Assembly (NCBI RefSeq): GCF_017875835.1
Contig: NZ_JAGING010000001.1
Location: forward strand, 2,790,001-2,854,000
Length of the DNA stretch: 64,000 nucleotides
Direction of reading: 5' to 3'
From: Psychrobacter sp. PL19
Lineage (GTDB): Bacteria > Pseudomonadota > Gammaproteobacteria > Pseudomonadales > Moraxellaceae
In this document: one piece after another, positions 1-11,205 of the stretch
Numbering within the stretch: position 1 is the stretch's first letter
How the letters are laid out: each line of letters begins with the position of its first letter
Position numbers and translations under genes: made by a program
Notes under the pieces: generated by a model
Databases searched by the model: none
The model's input: the letters and a program-made list of their open reading frames with translations, nothing else
What the model was told of the DNA's origin: nothing

Positions 1-32
1 CTGGTTCGTTAAGCGTTTTAGTCGTAAAACAC

Positions 33-1241
33 CTAGCGAGCCAACTGCCAAATGGCCACCTGCCCTGAGGTGCTTTGGGTTATCAAGCGGCTACCTTGAA
101 CTTGTAAATTAGTCAGCGGACCTTTGGTCTGCACACGGCTCACGATATTACCAGCTACAGGGTCGAATAAATGGACGACGCCATCCAAATCACCAATTGC
201 AATATAATTACCGATCATTACTGGATTGGTCAAATCGCGATAAGCCAAGGCTTCACTTTCCCATGATACCTGACCATTGTTACGGTCATAGGCAACGACT
301 TTGCCTTCTAAGCTGGTGGCAATAACTTGTGTACTATTCACCGCAAGCGCTTTAAGACTGGCAAGCTCGTTAAGAAACATTACCTGCCGCGATGCTAAAT
401 CAATCCCAAGCAGCTGGCCACTGTAGCTAATAGCAAACAGTTGGTTGTTATCAACAGTAGGCATACCATCGACATCACTCATGCGCTCGACTTCGCTGCT
501 ACCCGCACCTACCCCAATGCGTCTTGACCACTGTGGTAAACCACTATCAGTAGTAATAGCATGTAAGCGTCCATCAGCAGTTGCTAATAGAGCAGTTCTA
601 TCATCTAATAAGGTCGGCTCGGCAGCACCGCGAATACTAATGGCCGGTGTCTGAGTGGCAAACTGCCATATTGACTGACCATTTTGTAGCGACAAGCCGT
701 GCAAAAAGCCATTGTTAGCGGACAAAATAACTCGGTTATTACTAATTAATGCAGGCGTTAACACCGAACCTGATAGCTGCTGCTGCCAGCGTTTGGCACC
801 AGTGGCACTATCAAAGGCGAGCACTTGGCCGCTGCGCGTACTCACGATAGCGGTCTGACTTAGAGAATCTAAGGCGACGCCACCGGTGATTTGATCACCA
901 ACATTAAGTGACCATAAAGGCTGACCCGCTTTATCAAAACCCGTCAAATCACCGCCACGTGATGCGATAACCATTTGCGTAGTGTTATAACCAACCTGCA
1001 GACTAAGCGGATCTTTTTTACTGGCTTTTTTATTACCAACATCCACACTAAAGACTGGCTGTAGCACGCTCATAGGTTGTGCAATCTGGACCAGTTTCAC
1101 AGGATCATTAACGACCGGCTTAATACCCCGGTTACACCCAACGACAGCAGTGGTCATTAGCGCCAATACCGCCACATTCATGACAGTCGCTTTGATGGTT
1201 CTGCCTTTTATCATTTTACTGGAGCGAATAGATCGGGTCAT
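33..1241 (-). CDS. bamB: Outer membrane assembly lipoprotein BamB
   Basis: A 402-residue PQQ-type beta-propeller lipoprotein. BamB is a periplasmic-face subunit of the BAM complex that inserts beta-barrel proteins into the outer membrane, binding BamA. The sequence shows a basic N-terminus, a hydrophobic segment and a lipobox ending VVGC near residue 36, then repeated blades with G-W/Q patterns such as GQPLWSLNVGDQ and NNGQVSWESE. The length fits the family (about 390). It is the last complete gene of the block hisS-yfgM-bamB; der usually follows in gammaproteobacteria but would lie beyond the left edge. The ribosome binding site is weak, so a start a few codons downstream (Met10) is possible. 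Confidence 0.93.
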   Translation of the reverse strand: MTRSIRSSKMIKGRTIKATVMNVAVLALMTTAVVGCNRGIKPVVNDPVKLVQIAQPMSVLQPVFSVDVGNKKASKKDPLSLQVGYNTTQMVIASRGGDLTGFDKAGQPLWSLNVGDQITGGVALDSLSQTAIVSTRSGQVLAFDSATGAKRWQQQLSGSVLTPALISNNRVILSANNGFLHGLSLQNGQSIWQFATQTPAISIRGAAEPTLLDDRTALLATADGRLHAITTDSGLPQWSRRIGVGAGSSEVERMSDVDGMPTVDNNQLFAISYSGQLLGIDLASRQVMFLNELASLKALAVNSTQVIATSLEGKVVAYDRNNGQVSWESEALAYRDLTNPVMIGNYIAIGDLDGVVHLFDPVAGNIVSRVQTKGPLTNLQVQGSRLITQSTSGQVAIWQLAR

Positions 1242-1484
1242 TATATGTTCTCACTACGAATAAATTAACGATTATTAAATGGACTATCAGTAAATAACCA
1301 AACGGTAAATAACAAGCAGACAGCAGCCCGAATCAGCACTATAACTTATCAGTACTATGACTTAGTAGTATCCTACCAACTTACTGCGCGGCTCAGCTTC
1401 AGACCTTGCTTAACATACTATCTAAAACATACTAACAAGTAATCTGAGCTATTTTAGCTGGTAACTTAATTTGCCAAATTAAGC

Positions 1485-2294
1485 TTAGTTTGCAGCATTA
1501 CCAGCATCATCGTCTGCCACACTTTCTATGGCATCATCAATGGCTAACGGCTGTTGCGGGACAGTAGACGCTCGAATAAGTGCTGCTGGCTCACTGATAG
1601 GCTCAGGGATAGTCCCAAGGCTTTCCATTTTTAAGGCTAGCACGGCACGGGTTTCTTGACGTTTACGTAGCAATTCCCAAGCATTATTATAAGCTTGAAT
1701 AGCCGCCTTTTTATCGGATTTTGCCAAATAAATGTCACCTAAGACTTCTTGCTGACTGGCTTCAAACGAGCTTGGTAGATCGTTATTGGCTTCCGCTAAC
1801 GCGGCATCAGCATCGCCCGAGGCCAGTAAGGTTTCTGCATACCGCAAACGGGTAATAGCGTTTAAACCGGCATCACCCAAATCGATTGCTAATGCTTTTT
1901 TAAAGCTCTCAACCGCACCAGAAAAATCATCACTATCGACTTGTGAGCGTGCTTTTATCATTAGCGCTTGCCATGCATATATAGAGTCGCCATGAGTGCT
2001 AACAAGCGCATCAATATCCTTGCTGAGCTGCGTACGACTGTTCGTAAGTGCGGTCAGTGCCTCTGCTTCTAGATCTGGGTTTTGCGCTGCCAAGCTCACC
2101 TCTTCATTTAGCCGTTGAATATCGGCATAATGGTCGGCGGCGACCGTGTCTACCCGCGCGTGGTTGTCTTGCCAATAGGTCCAGCCAAAGTAGCCAGCTA
2201 GTGCCAATAAAATAGCAGTAATAGTATAGCTGCCATATTGCTTAAGCGCTTGCATCGAGTTATCTGCATTCGGCGAACGAGGTGTCTGAGCCAT
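1485..2294 (-). CDS. yfgM: YfgM-like tetratricopeptide membrane protein (SecYEG ancillary subunit)
   Basis: 269 residues: a short cytoplasmic N-terminus, one transmembrane segment at about residues 22-42 (TITAILLALAGYFGWTYW), then helical tetratricopeptide-like repeats in the periplasm. YfgM in E. coli associates with PpiD and the SecYEG translocon and links export to periplasmic chaperones (family knowledge). Its place between hisS and bamB is the standard gammaproteobacterial arrangement and supports the call. The C-terminal 45 residues are acidic and low in complexity, longer than in the E. coli protein (206 residues). The start is clear from the conserved short N-terminus before the membrane helix. 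Confidence 0.85.
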   Translation of the reverse strand: MAQTPRSPNADNSMQALKQYGSYTITAILLALAGYFGWTYWQDNHARVDTVAADHYADIQRLNEEVSLAAQNPDLEAEALTALTNSRTQLSKDIDALVSTHGDSIYAWQALMIKARSQVDSDDFSGAVESFKKALAIDLGDAGLNAITRLRYAETLLASGDADAALAEANNDLPSSFEASQQEVLGDIYLAKSDKKAAIQAYNNAWELLRKRQETRAVLALKMESLGTIPEPISEPAALIRASTVPQQPLAIDDAIESVADDDAGNAAN

Positions 2295-2477
2295 GTTTAT
2301 TTACCTGATGAAAACTAGTGACTAAAATAAATTTATATACGGTTCGTACTATCAAATACTGATAGCATCTGATATTAATACTCGTATTTCTTCTGAGTGC
2401 TAATATCATACATAGTATATTTGGGTCTGCTAAGAACAAGCGCGTTACCTAGCAGCTATTCGGTGCTTAATCGAGTG

Positions 2478-3791
2478 TTACTGACTTAAGCGCTCACATG
2501 AAAAATTATCCACACTTGCCAGCCAATCCTGCGCTTCCGTCTTTTGCTCGCCGGTCTGCATATTTTTAATGCTGATCGTATTAGCATCAAGCTCTTGCTG
2601 CGCAATAATAACCGTCAACGCTGCGCCTGACTTGTCCGCTTTTTTCATCTGAGCTTTTAAGCTAGTGGCGCTGGCCATCTTGACTCGCAGATCTGGGCGA
2701 CTGTAACGTAAATTTTGTGCATAGCTGAGACCCGCACTATAAACATCAGGATGGGTGGCCACAAAAACATCACAAGCGGACGTTTCTGTTAGAGGTGCTA
2801 CCGCCTCAAGCAGTAACAACAAACGCTCAAGACCCATCGCAAAACCAACAGCAGGCTCAGACGTCACCGGCTTATTGTCCAGTGTATCATTACGTGAGTT
2901 TACAGATTTTAATTGCCCAACCAGACCATCATAACGACCGCCAGCACAGACCGTTGCTTGACTGCCAAGCTTATCGGTCACCCATTCAAATACCGTCTTA
3001 TTATAATAATCTAAACCACGTACCAGATGCGGGTTCAACTCATAATCAATACCGAGCGCCGTTAGATATGCTTGAACCTGTGCAAAATGTGCCACACTGT
3101 CTGCACCCAAAAACTCAGCGAGCTTCGGTGCATCAACCAATACCGCCTGAGTGCTCGCTTCTTTGCTATCAAGTATGCGTAGAGGGTTGGTGGTTAATCG
3201 ACGCTTACTATCATCATCCAACTGGTCTTGTTTGTCCGTTAAATAGGCCACCAAAGCATTGCGATAAGCATGACGCTCATCAAGCTCGCCTAAGCTATTA
3301 AGCTGGAGACGCATCTCATCTTTGAGACCGAGCGCTTGCCACATCAAGTGGGTCATAGCAATCAATTCGGCATCCGCATCCGGTAGCGCACTGCCAAAGC
3401 TCTCAACACCCAATTGATGAAATTGACGATAACGACCTTTTTGCGGACGCTCATAGCGAAACATCGGACCGATGTACCACAGCTTTGGGGTGTCGCCGCG
3501 CAACAAGTTGTGCTCAATGACCGCGCGTACGGCACCCGCTGTGCCTTCAGGGCGCAGAGCTAGCGGCGTTGGTGGCTCAGACTTGTCGGTAAAGCTATAC
3601 ATTTCTTTTTCAACAATGTCCGTAGCACCGCCGATAGCACGGGCGAATAAATCAGTTTGCTCAACGATCGGTAAGCGAATATGCTCATAACCGTATCTGC
3701 CTAGCACATCGGCTAATACTGCTTCTAATTGCAGCCATTTGGCAGCTTGCTCTGGCAAAATATCGTTAAACCCTTTGATAGCTTTGATCAT
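2478..3791 (-). CDS. hisS: Histidine--tRNA ligase
   Basis: 437 residues; class II aminoacyl-tRNA synthetase that charges tRNA-His. The N-terminus ([13 protein letters not shown]) and motif 2 region ([21 protein letters not shown]) are plain, as is the histidine-binding loop [14 protein letters not shown], the motif 3 stretch [13 protein letters not shown], and a C-terminal anticodon-binding domain from about residue 340. It sits 69 bases downstream of ispG and upstream of yfgM on the same strand, so co-transcription is likely. A GAGGA element lies 12 bases before the ATG. Confidence 0.97.
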   Translation of the reverse strand: MIKAIKGFNDILPEQAAKWLQLEAVLADVLGRYGYEHIRLPIVEQTDLFARAIGGATDIVEKEMYSFTDKSEPPTPLALRPEGTAGAVRAVIEHNLLRGDTPKLWYIGPMFRYERPQKGRYRQFHQLGVESFGSALPDADAELIAMTHLMWQALGLKDEMRLQLNSLGELDERHAYRNALVAYLTDKQDQLDDDSKRRLTTNPLRILDSKEASTQAVLVDAPKLAEFLGADSVAHFAQVQAYLTALGIDYELNPHLVRGLDYYNKTVFEWVTDKLGSQATVCAGGRYDGLVGQLKSVNSRNDTLDNKPVTSEPAVGFAMGLERLLLLLEAVAPLTETSACDVFVATHPDVYSAGLSYAQNLRYSRPDLRVKMASATSLKAQMKKADKSGAALTVIIAQQELDANTISIKNMQTGEQKTEAQDWLASVDNFSCERLSQ

Positions 3792-3860
3792 GGTGCCGTT
3801 ATATCCTCAAACGTTAATGCTGTTGTATTTGTTATTGTTGTTTCTATTATCAAGTGAGCG

Positions 3861-4976
3861 CTATTTTACTCGAATAATTTCGTTTTCACGTAGTTTTTCT
3901 AGCTTATCGGCATGAGCCCGTACCATGCTTTCTATCTCATCGACTAAATTGTCAGTATCAATAAGATGGCTCTTTTTGCCCATACGGTATACTAGAGACT
4001 TTGGCGCCGCACCTACAATACCGATATCTGCCTCTTTGGCTTCGCCAGGCCCATTGACCTTACAGCCAATCACTGACAAATTCATCGGTTCACGGATATC
4101 TTCTAAGCGCGATTCTAAAGCGGTCATGACTCTAATCACATCGAACTCTTGGCGTGAACAACTAGGGCAAGCAATGAAATTTACCCCATTAGAACGAATA
4201 TTAAGCGATTTTAGAATATCAAAACCGATCTTAATTTCTTCTTCAGGTTCTGCTGCTAGCGAAATACGTATGGTGTCGCCGATACCGTCTAATAACAGAC
4301 CACCCAGTGCAATAGCAGACTTGACCGCACCCGTGCGATAAACACCAGCCTCTGTCACTCCTAGATGTAGCGGGTTATCAATTTGCGCTGATATTAAGCG
4401 ATAAGCATCTAAGGTTAAAAATACATTACTGGCTTTAACTGATATTTTATATTGGTCAAAATTTAGGCGCTCTAAAATATCAATATGGCGCATGGCTGAT
4501 TCTAGCATCGCCTCGCCTGTCGGCTCAGTATATTTGCGCTGGATTTCTTTTTCTAATGAGCCGGCATTAACCCCGATACGGATGGGAATATTGTGATATT
4601 TAGCGCAGGCGACCACTTCACGTACCTTAGCATCGCTACCAATATTGCCGGGATTAATACGTAAGCAATCAGCCCCCGCTTCAGCCACCGCAAGCGCTAT
4701 TTTATGATCAAAATGGACATCCGCTATTAGTGGCACACTGACCAATTTACGAATTTCACCAAAGGCTTTAACGGTATCCATGGTTGGCGTGGATACCCGC
4801 ATCAGATCAGCACCGGCCTCAACGCAGCGCTCAATTTGTGCGACAGTAGCTGCCACATCACAGGTATCGGTATTGGTCATGCTTTGCACACTAATCGGCG
4901 CATCGCCACCAATCGCAACATCACCGACGTATATTTTTTTGGTAAGGCGACGGTTAATAGGTGCTGACGTTGACAT
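3861..4976 (-). CDS. ispG: 4-hydroxy-3-methylbut-2-en-1-yl diphosphate synthase (flavodoxin)
   Basis: 371 residues; the iron-sulfur enzyme of the non-mevalonate isoprenoid pathway that converts MEcPP to HMBPP. The TIM-barrel half begins with [20 protein letters not shown] and carries VQSMTNTDT; the 4Fe-4S cysteines are in [13 protein letters not shown] and the later [11 protein letters not shown] place the start at the ATG at 4976 because AAGGA lies seven bases before it; an in-frame ATG at 4997 would add seven residues without a good ribosome binding site. It lies between rodZ and hisS as in many gammaproteobacteria. Confidence 0.96.
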   Translation of the reverse strand: MSTSAPINRRLTKKIYVGDVAIGGDAPISVQSMTNTDTCDVAATVAQIERCVEAGADLMRVSTPTMDTVKAFGEIRKLVSVPLIADVHFDHKIALAVAEAGADCLRINPGNIGSDAKVREVVACAKYHNIPIRIGVNAGSLEKEIQRKYTEPTGEAMLESAMRHIDILERLNFDQYKISVKASNVFLTLDAYRLISAQIDNPLHLGVTEAGVYRTGAVKSAIALGGLLLDGIGDTIRISLAAEPEEEIKIGFDILKSLNIRSNGVNFIACPSCSRQEFDVIRVMTALESRLEDIREPMNLSVIGCKVNGPGEAKEADIGIVGAAPKSLVYRMGKKSHLIDTDNLVDEIESMVRAHADKLEKLRENEIIRVK

Positions 4977-5118
4977 ATAAAAATCCTTTAATCCCATCTA
5001 AAGATATAAAAAAATGGCAAACTATAATAGAACACCCTATATCGAATATGCTGTATAGGTCAAACCACTTATACTGCGATAGCAGTCATAAACACAATCT
5101 GAGGGCCACTTAAATAAT

Positions 5119-5940
5119 TTAAGGTGCGAGCTCAAAACTGGCTTTTTTATCAATTGTATACTGATCTAATGCGACCGATTGTTGGTTAAGCATCAAGCTA
5201 ACATTATCAACATTATCAATCTGCACATTAAATGGTGGCGTACCTAATAACTTGTAATCTCCGCGATTCTGACTGCCGTTCATCAAGCTGCTGCCCGATG
5301 CATCCATGATGCTGATCGTGGCAGTATCAGTCAGTTTGACCTCTAATGAGGCACTGCTCATACTCTCACTACCACCCAGATTCAGTGCGGAACCGGACGC
5401 ACCGACCCCACTAGACTGATTATTGATTGCGGCCCCTTGCGCTTGCTCTGCTGCGGATATGTCTTCGGTGACTGGTGCAGGGTCTTGGTTGTCTTTGCTA
5501 GCATTACTGACCATACGAAACAAGAACACCGCTAAGATAATTAATGCAATCACTGCCACAATCAATAACGGGTTAAAGCGAATCCGATTATGAGTATCAC
5601 GCTGTAACGTGCCCATTGGCTGCAATGGTGAATCGATGTTGTTCACCGAACGCGACTTGAGCTCGTTCGGATAAGCGGCATCAAAACTACTCACGACTTG
5701 TACCGGATCTAAACCTAAAAACTTAGCATAATTGATCGCAAAACCACGAGCAAAAGCCGCTTGTGGTAGCTCAGAAAAGTTTTCACTTTCTAGCGCCTGC
5801 AAATGGCGCTTTAAAATAAACAGCTCGGCTGCCGCGTCCTCTAAGCTCACTTGCTGAGTTTTGCGGGCTTGCTGCAACATGGCACCAAATGAGCCTTGAG
5901 CGTTAGATTGATGATTTGATGGTGGGGTGGTCATTTCCAT
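5119..5940 (-). CDS. rodZ: Cytoskeletal protein RodZ
   Basis: 273 residues. An N-terminal helix-turn-helix of the RodZ type (residues about 18-90, with SFGAMLQQARKTQQVSLEDAA), a transmembrane segment at about 125-145 (LLIVAVIALIILAVFLF), a Ser/Gly-rich linker, and a C-terminal DUF4115 beta domain. RodZ links MreB filaments to the membrane and maintains rod shape. The start overlaps the end of pilF by 10 bases, implying translational coupling; GAGG stands four bases before the chosen ATG. An ATG two codons later is also possible. Confidence 0.92.
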   Translation of the reverse strand: MEMTTPPSNHQSNAQGSFGAMLQQARKTQQVSLEDAAAELFILKRHLQALESENFSELPQAAFARGFAINYAKFLGLDPVQVVSSFDAAYPNELKSRSVNNIDSPLQPMGTLQRDTHNRIRFNPLLIVAVIALIILAVFLFRMVSNASKDNQDPAPVTEDISAAEQAQGAAINNQSSGVGASGSALNLGGSESMSSASLEVKLTDTATISIMDASGSSLMNGSQNRGDYKLLGTPPFNVQIDNVDNVSLMLNQQSVALDQYTIDKKASFELAP

Positions 5941-6902
5941 GGTGCCTCTGGATTGTTAAGCCAAGTCTTAAGTTGTTTTGCTTCATCGCTTAGCGGATAA
6001 GCAGACAAAAGCTGCTGCGCTAACTGCTGACGCGTCGTTTTATTATTTTGTGCTGCAGCAAGTTTGATACCTTGTAACAGCAAGCGCGGGCTAATACCTT
6101 GACCTTGCACTAGTATCAAAGTCTCATCATAAAGAAGCTGTGCTTGCTGAACACGCTGCTGCGCTAGTAGCAAGTCCACCAACTCAATATGGGCAATTAA
6201 ACTGCTACGATTAGAGTCTAATACTCGCAAAAATACTTTAGCAGCGGCAGTACGGTCATCTAGCTGAAGATAGGTACGCCCTAAATTTTCAAGGGCACCA
6301 ATGCGACCTTCATAACCCAGTGCCGAACCTGCAATCTCAAACTGCGCCACTGCTTCGTTATAGCGTTTCATCTGAGATAGGTACACGCCGTAATTGTTGC
6401 GCGCCTGCTCAAAATCCTTATCGAGCGCGATCGCTTTCTTAAAATATTGATCTGCTTTTTCAAGATTGATACGGCTGCCTTCTTGCTGCAGTAAAACGCC
6501 CATCATATCATAGGCCGGCGCGTATCGGTTATCGGCCGCAAAAGCTTTTTCTAGCTGCCGCTGGGCCGTGTCAAGCTCGTTTTTTCGGATATATTGCGCG
6601 GCGAGTGAAGTACGAATGCGCGCAATTTTTTGCGTATCTAGGTTACGGTTATTACTCGGTTGCGTCAAGGTTTGATAGCTTATGCCACCAGTTAAGTCGT
6701 TAGTTGGGGTGTTTTGGCACCCTGTTAATAACAGTGGCAGCAACACACTTGCAAGCATAATGCGCTTTGATCGACCTATCTGGTTATAAATCCTTGCCCC
6801 AAGCCTAAACCCATTAGTTGATAAACAAAAGTGTTCTTGAGATTTAAACTGACCAGAATACCTACCAGAATACCTATAAGTCATCATCATAACCGCCATC
6901 AT
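5931..6902 (-). CDS. pilF: Type IV pilus biogenesis lipoprotein PilF/PilW
   Basis: A tetratricopeptide lipoprotein; PilF (PilW) is the pilotin that brings the PilQ secretin to the outer membrane. A hydrophobic stretch ending in the lipobox LLTGC lies at about residues 49-62, followed by four to six TPR units (e.g. ARNNYGVYLSQMKRYNEAVA). The open frame has about 48 residues before the signal sequence, more than usual, and no ATG in that stretch has a clear ribosome binding site, so the true start may lie downstream of 6902. It is upstream of and overlaps rodZ, as in the conserved rlmN-pilF-rodZ-ispG block. Confidence 0.87.
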   Translation of the reverse strand: MMAVMMMTYRYSGRYSGQFKSQEHFCLSTNGFRLGARIYNQIGRSKRIMLASVLLPLLLTGCQNTPTNDLTGGISYQTLTQPSNNRNLDTQKIARIRTSLAAQYIRKNELDTAQRQLEKAFAADNRYAPAYDMMGVLLQQEGSRINLEKADQYFKKAIALDKDFEQARNNYGVYLSQMKRYNEAVAQFEIAGSALGYEGRIGALENLGRTYLQLDDRTAAAKVFLRVLDSNRSSLIAHIELVDLLLAQQRVQQAQLLYDETLILVQGQGISPRLLLQGIKLAAAQNNKTTRQQLAQQLLSAYPLSDEAKQLKTWLNNPEAPWK

Positions 6903-7062
6903 AAAACTGTAAACTGTAGTTCAGTACTTTGACTCACCGAGGCATAAGTTTAATAGATTTAGAGCCATTAAGTACAATTTAGTTGTTATTAATCACTATG
7001 GCTACATTTTTATTACGGTTAAGAGGGATAAAAGACAGCTGAGTACTTATATCAAGCTCTCT

Positions 7063-8331
7063 TTAGACGTTTTCACGGTCTTTAATGCTCTGCTGCCATT
7101 TGGCTGAACGTCTGGTACGATCAGCCACCTGCCCGACCAGCTGACCACAGGCCGCATCGATATCGTCACCGCGCGTTTGGCGAATAGTGCAGACAAAACC
7201 CGCCTCACTCAGGATATTGCTAAAAGAATGAATACGATTATTACTAGATTTGTCGTAACCCGCATGTGGAAAGGGATTGAAAGGGATTAGATTAATTTTA
7301 CTGGGCAGACCTGCTAGCAAGGTTACTAGTTGATGGGCATGCTCATCATGGTCATTGACCCCATTTAGCATGACATATTCAATAGTGACATGCTTTTTAT
7401 GGCGCGGATTAACATCGTAGACATAATTTTTTGCGGCAGCTATAAGCTCTACTAGGGGATATTTTTTATTGATCGGTACCAGCTCATTGCGCAACTCATC
7501 ATTAGGCGCATGTAGAGAGATCGCTAACGCCACATCGATATCTTGTGCCAACTTATACATTTTGGGTACCACACCCGAAGTCGATAAGGTCACGCGGCGC
7601 TTGGATAAACCATAAGCATGGTCACTCAACATCAGCTCCATTGAACTAACTACCGGCTGATAATTTAATAACGGCTCACCCATACCCATCATCACCACAT
7701 TGGTAACTTGATTATGCCATAAGCTGTGGTCAACACCCGCTAAACTGTCCTGATCATCGGTCATATAAGAGGCATTAGCGACCCATAACTGCCCCAGAAT
7801 CTCAGAAGGAGTTAAATCACGCTCAAAGCCCTGCTTGCCGGTACTACAAAAGCTACAGTCCAATGCACAACCCACTTGCGAAGAGACGCACAAGGTCTTA
7901 CGACCATTGATTTTGCTGTCATCCGCCGGTATTAATACGGTTTCGACTAACGAGCCGCCGGTGACTTCGAACACCCATTTACGCGTACCATCATCACTAT
8001 ATTGACGATGAATAACTTTTGGTGGAACAACACATGCATGGGCTGACAATTTGTCGCGCAAGCCTTTGCTTAGATTAGTCATCTGCTCAAAGTCAGTGAC
8101 CCCTTGCTGATAAATCCATTTAATCACTTGCGTGGCACGAAACGGCTTTTCGCCGATACTCTTAAAGTAATCAGACAATTGCGCTTGGGTCATGCCCAAT
8201 AGATTGGTTTTTGCCTGCGCCTCATCTAATAGCTTGATACTATTATTGCGTTTAGCTGGGGTATGCGCTTGTACTGGCTGAGCGGGCGTGACATTAGTAG
8301 TAGCATTAGTGGTGGTGCTGGTGGTTGACAT
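7063..8331 (-). CDS. rlmN: Dual-specificity 23S rRNA/tRNA adenine-C2 methyltransferase
   Basis: 422 residues; radical-SAM enzyme that methylates A2503 of 23S rRNA and A37 of some tRNAs. The CxxxCxxC cluster is C155, C159, C162 (CALDCSFC); the GEPLLNY motif and the C-terminal catalytic-cysteine region AACGQL are present. The start at 8331 is preferred because AGGT lies nine bases upstream; the frame continues to 8406 through a small duplication ([10 protein letters not shown]) with no ribosome binding site. A Thr/Asn/Ala-rich extension of about 30 residues precedes the conserved body. Confidence 0.95.
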   Translation of the reverse strand: MSTTSTTTNATTNVTPAQPVQAHTPAKRNNSIKLLDEAQAKTNLLGMTQAQLSDYFKSIGEKPFRATQVIKWIYQQGVTDFEQMTNLSKGLRDKLSAHACVVPPKVIHRQYSDDGTRKWVFEVTGGSLVETVLIPADDSKINGRKTLCVSSQVGCALDCSFCSTGKQGFERDLTPSEILGQLWVANASYMTDDQDSLAGVDHSLWHNQVTNVVMMGMGEPLLNYQPVVSSMELMLSDHAYGLSKRRVTLSTSGVVPKMYKLAQDIDVALAISLHAPNDELRNELVPINKKYPLVELIAAAKNYVYDVNPRHKKHVTIEYVMLNGVNDHDEHAHQLVTLLAGLPSKINLIPFNPFPHAGYDKSSNNRIHSFSNILSEAGFVCTIRQTRGDDIDAACGQLVGQVADRTRRSAKWQQSIKDRENV

Positions 8332-8623
8332 AATCGGTGACCTGTTGGCATAAAGCCGGTTGGCATAGAATAATCTATGCAATATAGGGGTGCATGAGCA
8401 ATCCATTAGCAGCGCAGCGCTAGTAACTTATAATTTTAGGTATATTTTATATCTTATCGATTTATACATAAATATTTCATAAGACGTAATGCTGATAAAG
8501 GATTGATAACGCTGATTAAATGAGCAATAAAAATAGTACATTTACTCATTATGCCTGCTTATCATGAAGGGCATTAAAGTAAATTTCAATAAAAAACACT
8601 TATTAGTGCCATTAATAATAGAT

Positions 8624-8658
8624 GAAACGGCCTATACCCTCTTGAGTATAAGCCGTCT
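8624..8658 (-). terminator. Probable terminator after ndk
   Basis: An 11-bp stem with one mismatch (8627-8637 against 8646-8656, loop of eight) lies 35 bases after the ndk stop and is followed on the minus strand by a T-rich but imperfect tail. Confidence 0.5.
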
Positions 8659-8691
8659 TGCGGTACTGTTAATCATTACTACTAATAGCGA

Positions 8692-9123
8692 TTAACGCGT
8701 ACGAGCACAAACTTCGTCATCATTGAAGAAGTAGCTGATTTCGCGTTGAGCTGATTCGGCTGAATCTGAACCGTGAACCGCATTTTCATCGATGCTGCTA
8801 GCAAAGTCAGCACGGATAGTGCCTTCATCAGCATCTTTTGGGTTGGTAGCACCCATGATTTCGCGATGCTTAGCAATAGCGTTTTCGCCTTCTAATACTG
8901 ATACCAATACTGGACCTGACATCATAAAAGATTTTAGGTCATTGTAAAATGGACGCTCAGCGTGCTCAGCATAGAAGCCGCCAGCTTTTTCATCATCAAG
9001 CTGTTGCATTTTAGCCGCAACAATTTTTAGACCGGCTTGTTCAAAACGGCTATAGATAGCACCGATGTGATTGCCAGCAATAGCGTCAGGTTTGATGATA
9101 GATAGCGTGCGTTCGTTAGCCAT
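8692..9123 (-). CDS. ndk: Nucleoside diphosphate kinase
   Basis: 143 residues, the normal length. Transfers the gamma phosphate of ATP to nucleoside diphosphates through a phosphohistidine. The N-terminus [11 protein letters not shown] and the active-site block NAVHGSDS with H117 are intact. It stands upstream of rlmN, its usual neighbour, although a gap of 360 bases with a terminator-like hairpin suggests a separate transcript. GGAGCC lies just before the ATG. Confidence 0.97.
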   Translation of the reverse strand: MANERTLSIIKPDAIAGNHIGAIYSRFEQAGLKIVAAKMQQLDDEKAGGFYAEHAERPFYNDLKSFMMSGPVLVSVLEGENAIAKHREIMGATNPKDADEGTIRADFASSIDENAVHGSDSAESAQREISYFFNDDEVCARTR

Positions 9124-9471
9124 AAAAGGCTCCTAATAAATAAAAAGATGATGATAAGGGGTTAATGTTGTCTTTGATCACCGCGCTGAGGTCACTGACT
9201 AATGTGCTACCAATGCGGGCACCTCAGAGCCATAGTGAAACAACGGTTAAACCGCTACAAAAAAGACCCGTTAAAATCGTCCACGGCGTACTTTAGGCGA
9301 GTCTAACGCTGTAACAGAGTGGTGGTTATTTTACTAAGCGCGTGATTGCTGCCTATTATAATGATTAAGGCTATAAATGCTAGGGGCAATTTATAATCAT
9401 AGCTTGCTTAAGGGTAAACTTAGCATTCATTATTTATTAATAGTCCCTTTTTAAGTTATTATTTCAGTTCC
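9124..9471. other. Intergenic region upstream of ndk, no gene seen
   Basis: About 350 bases between the ndk start and the dispersed repeat. No open frame with a ribosome binding site and no tRNA-like or strongly paired structure was found. The ndk promoter must lie here, but I cannot name it with confidence. Confidence 0.4.
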
Positions 9472-9609
9472 TATGGTTAAAATACCTTAAAAACGCGACG
9501 GTACTGCTGGTATCAGCTTTTTGCCGCCTCTGTCTGCGTAGGCACAGCAAGCAAGAACAACGTATGCCAGCAGTAGGTTATATATCGATATTACTTTTCA
9601 TTGACTATA
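9472..9609 (-). repeat. Dispersed MITE-like element, family 1, copy A
   Basis: 138 bp, in reverse orientation to the other four full copies. Ends resemble TATAGTCAATGAAAAG and its diverged complement TATAGTTAAAATACC; inner arms CTGCTGGTAT/ATGCCAGCAG flank a conserved core with CTCTGTCTGCGTAGGCACAG. It lies between purA and ndk. It encodes nothing. Confidence 0.85.
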
Positions 9610-9681
9610 CTTCAGCTCCTGTTTATTAAACTCTTATAAAACTGACTCAGAAAATAGCTTACTGCTGATAACACTGTGGGA

Positions 9682-9715
9682 AAACAAAAACCCCAGCACA
9701 ATGTACTGAGGTTTT
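9682..9715 (-). terminator. Rho-independent terminator of purA
   Basis: On the minus strand a 10-bp stem (CCTCAGTACA with TGTGCTGGGG, including G-U pairs) is followed by TTTTTGTTTT. It lies about 50 bases after the purA stop. Confidence 0.8.
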
Positions 9716-9762
9716 GCGTTATCATTAAACAATCACAGTCTAATAATGACTGTTTATTCTAC

Positions 9763-11061
<1,299 letters not shown>

Positions 11062-11205
11062 CTACTATTATGTATTGAGGTGTACGCTAATAATTTAAAT
11101 GTTAACAATAACTTAGCTTTAAAATTAATAACAAGCTAAAAAATAATACTGTGCTTTAACGATAATAAATCTTGATTGTAAACTACTTATATAAGCAGCT
11201 TTTAA

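Noticed and set aside
2795..3301. 168-codon frame opposite hisS
   Set aside because: Antisense shadow of a conserved synthetase gene, with no signal or domain.
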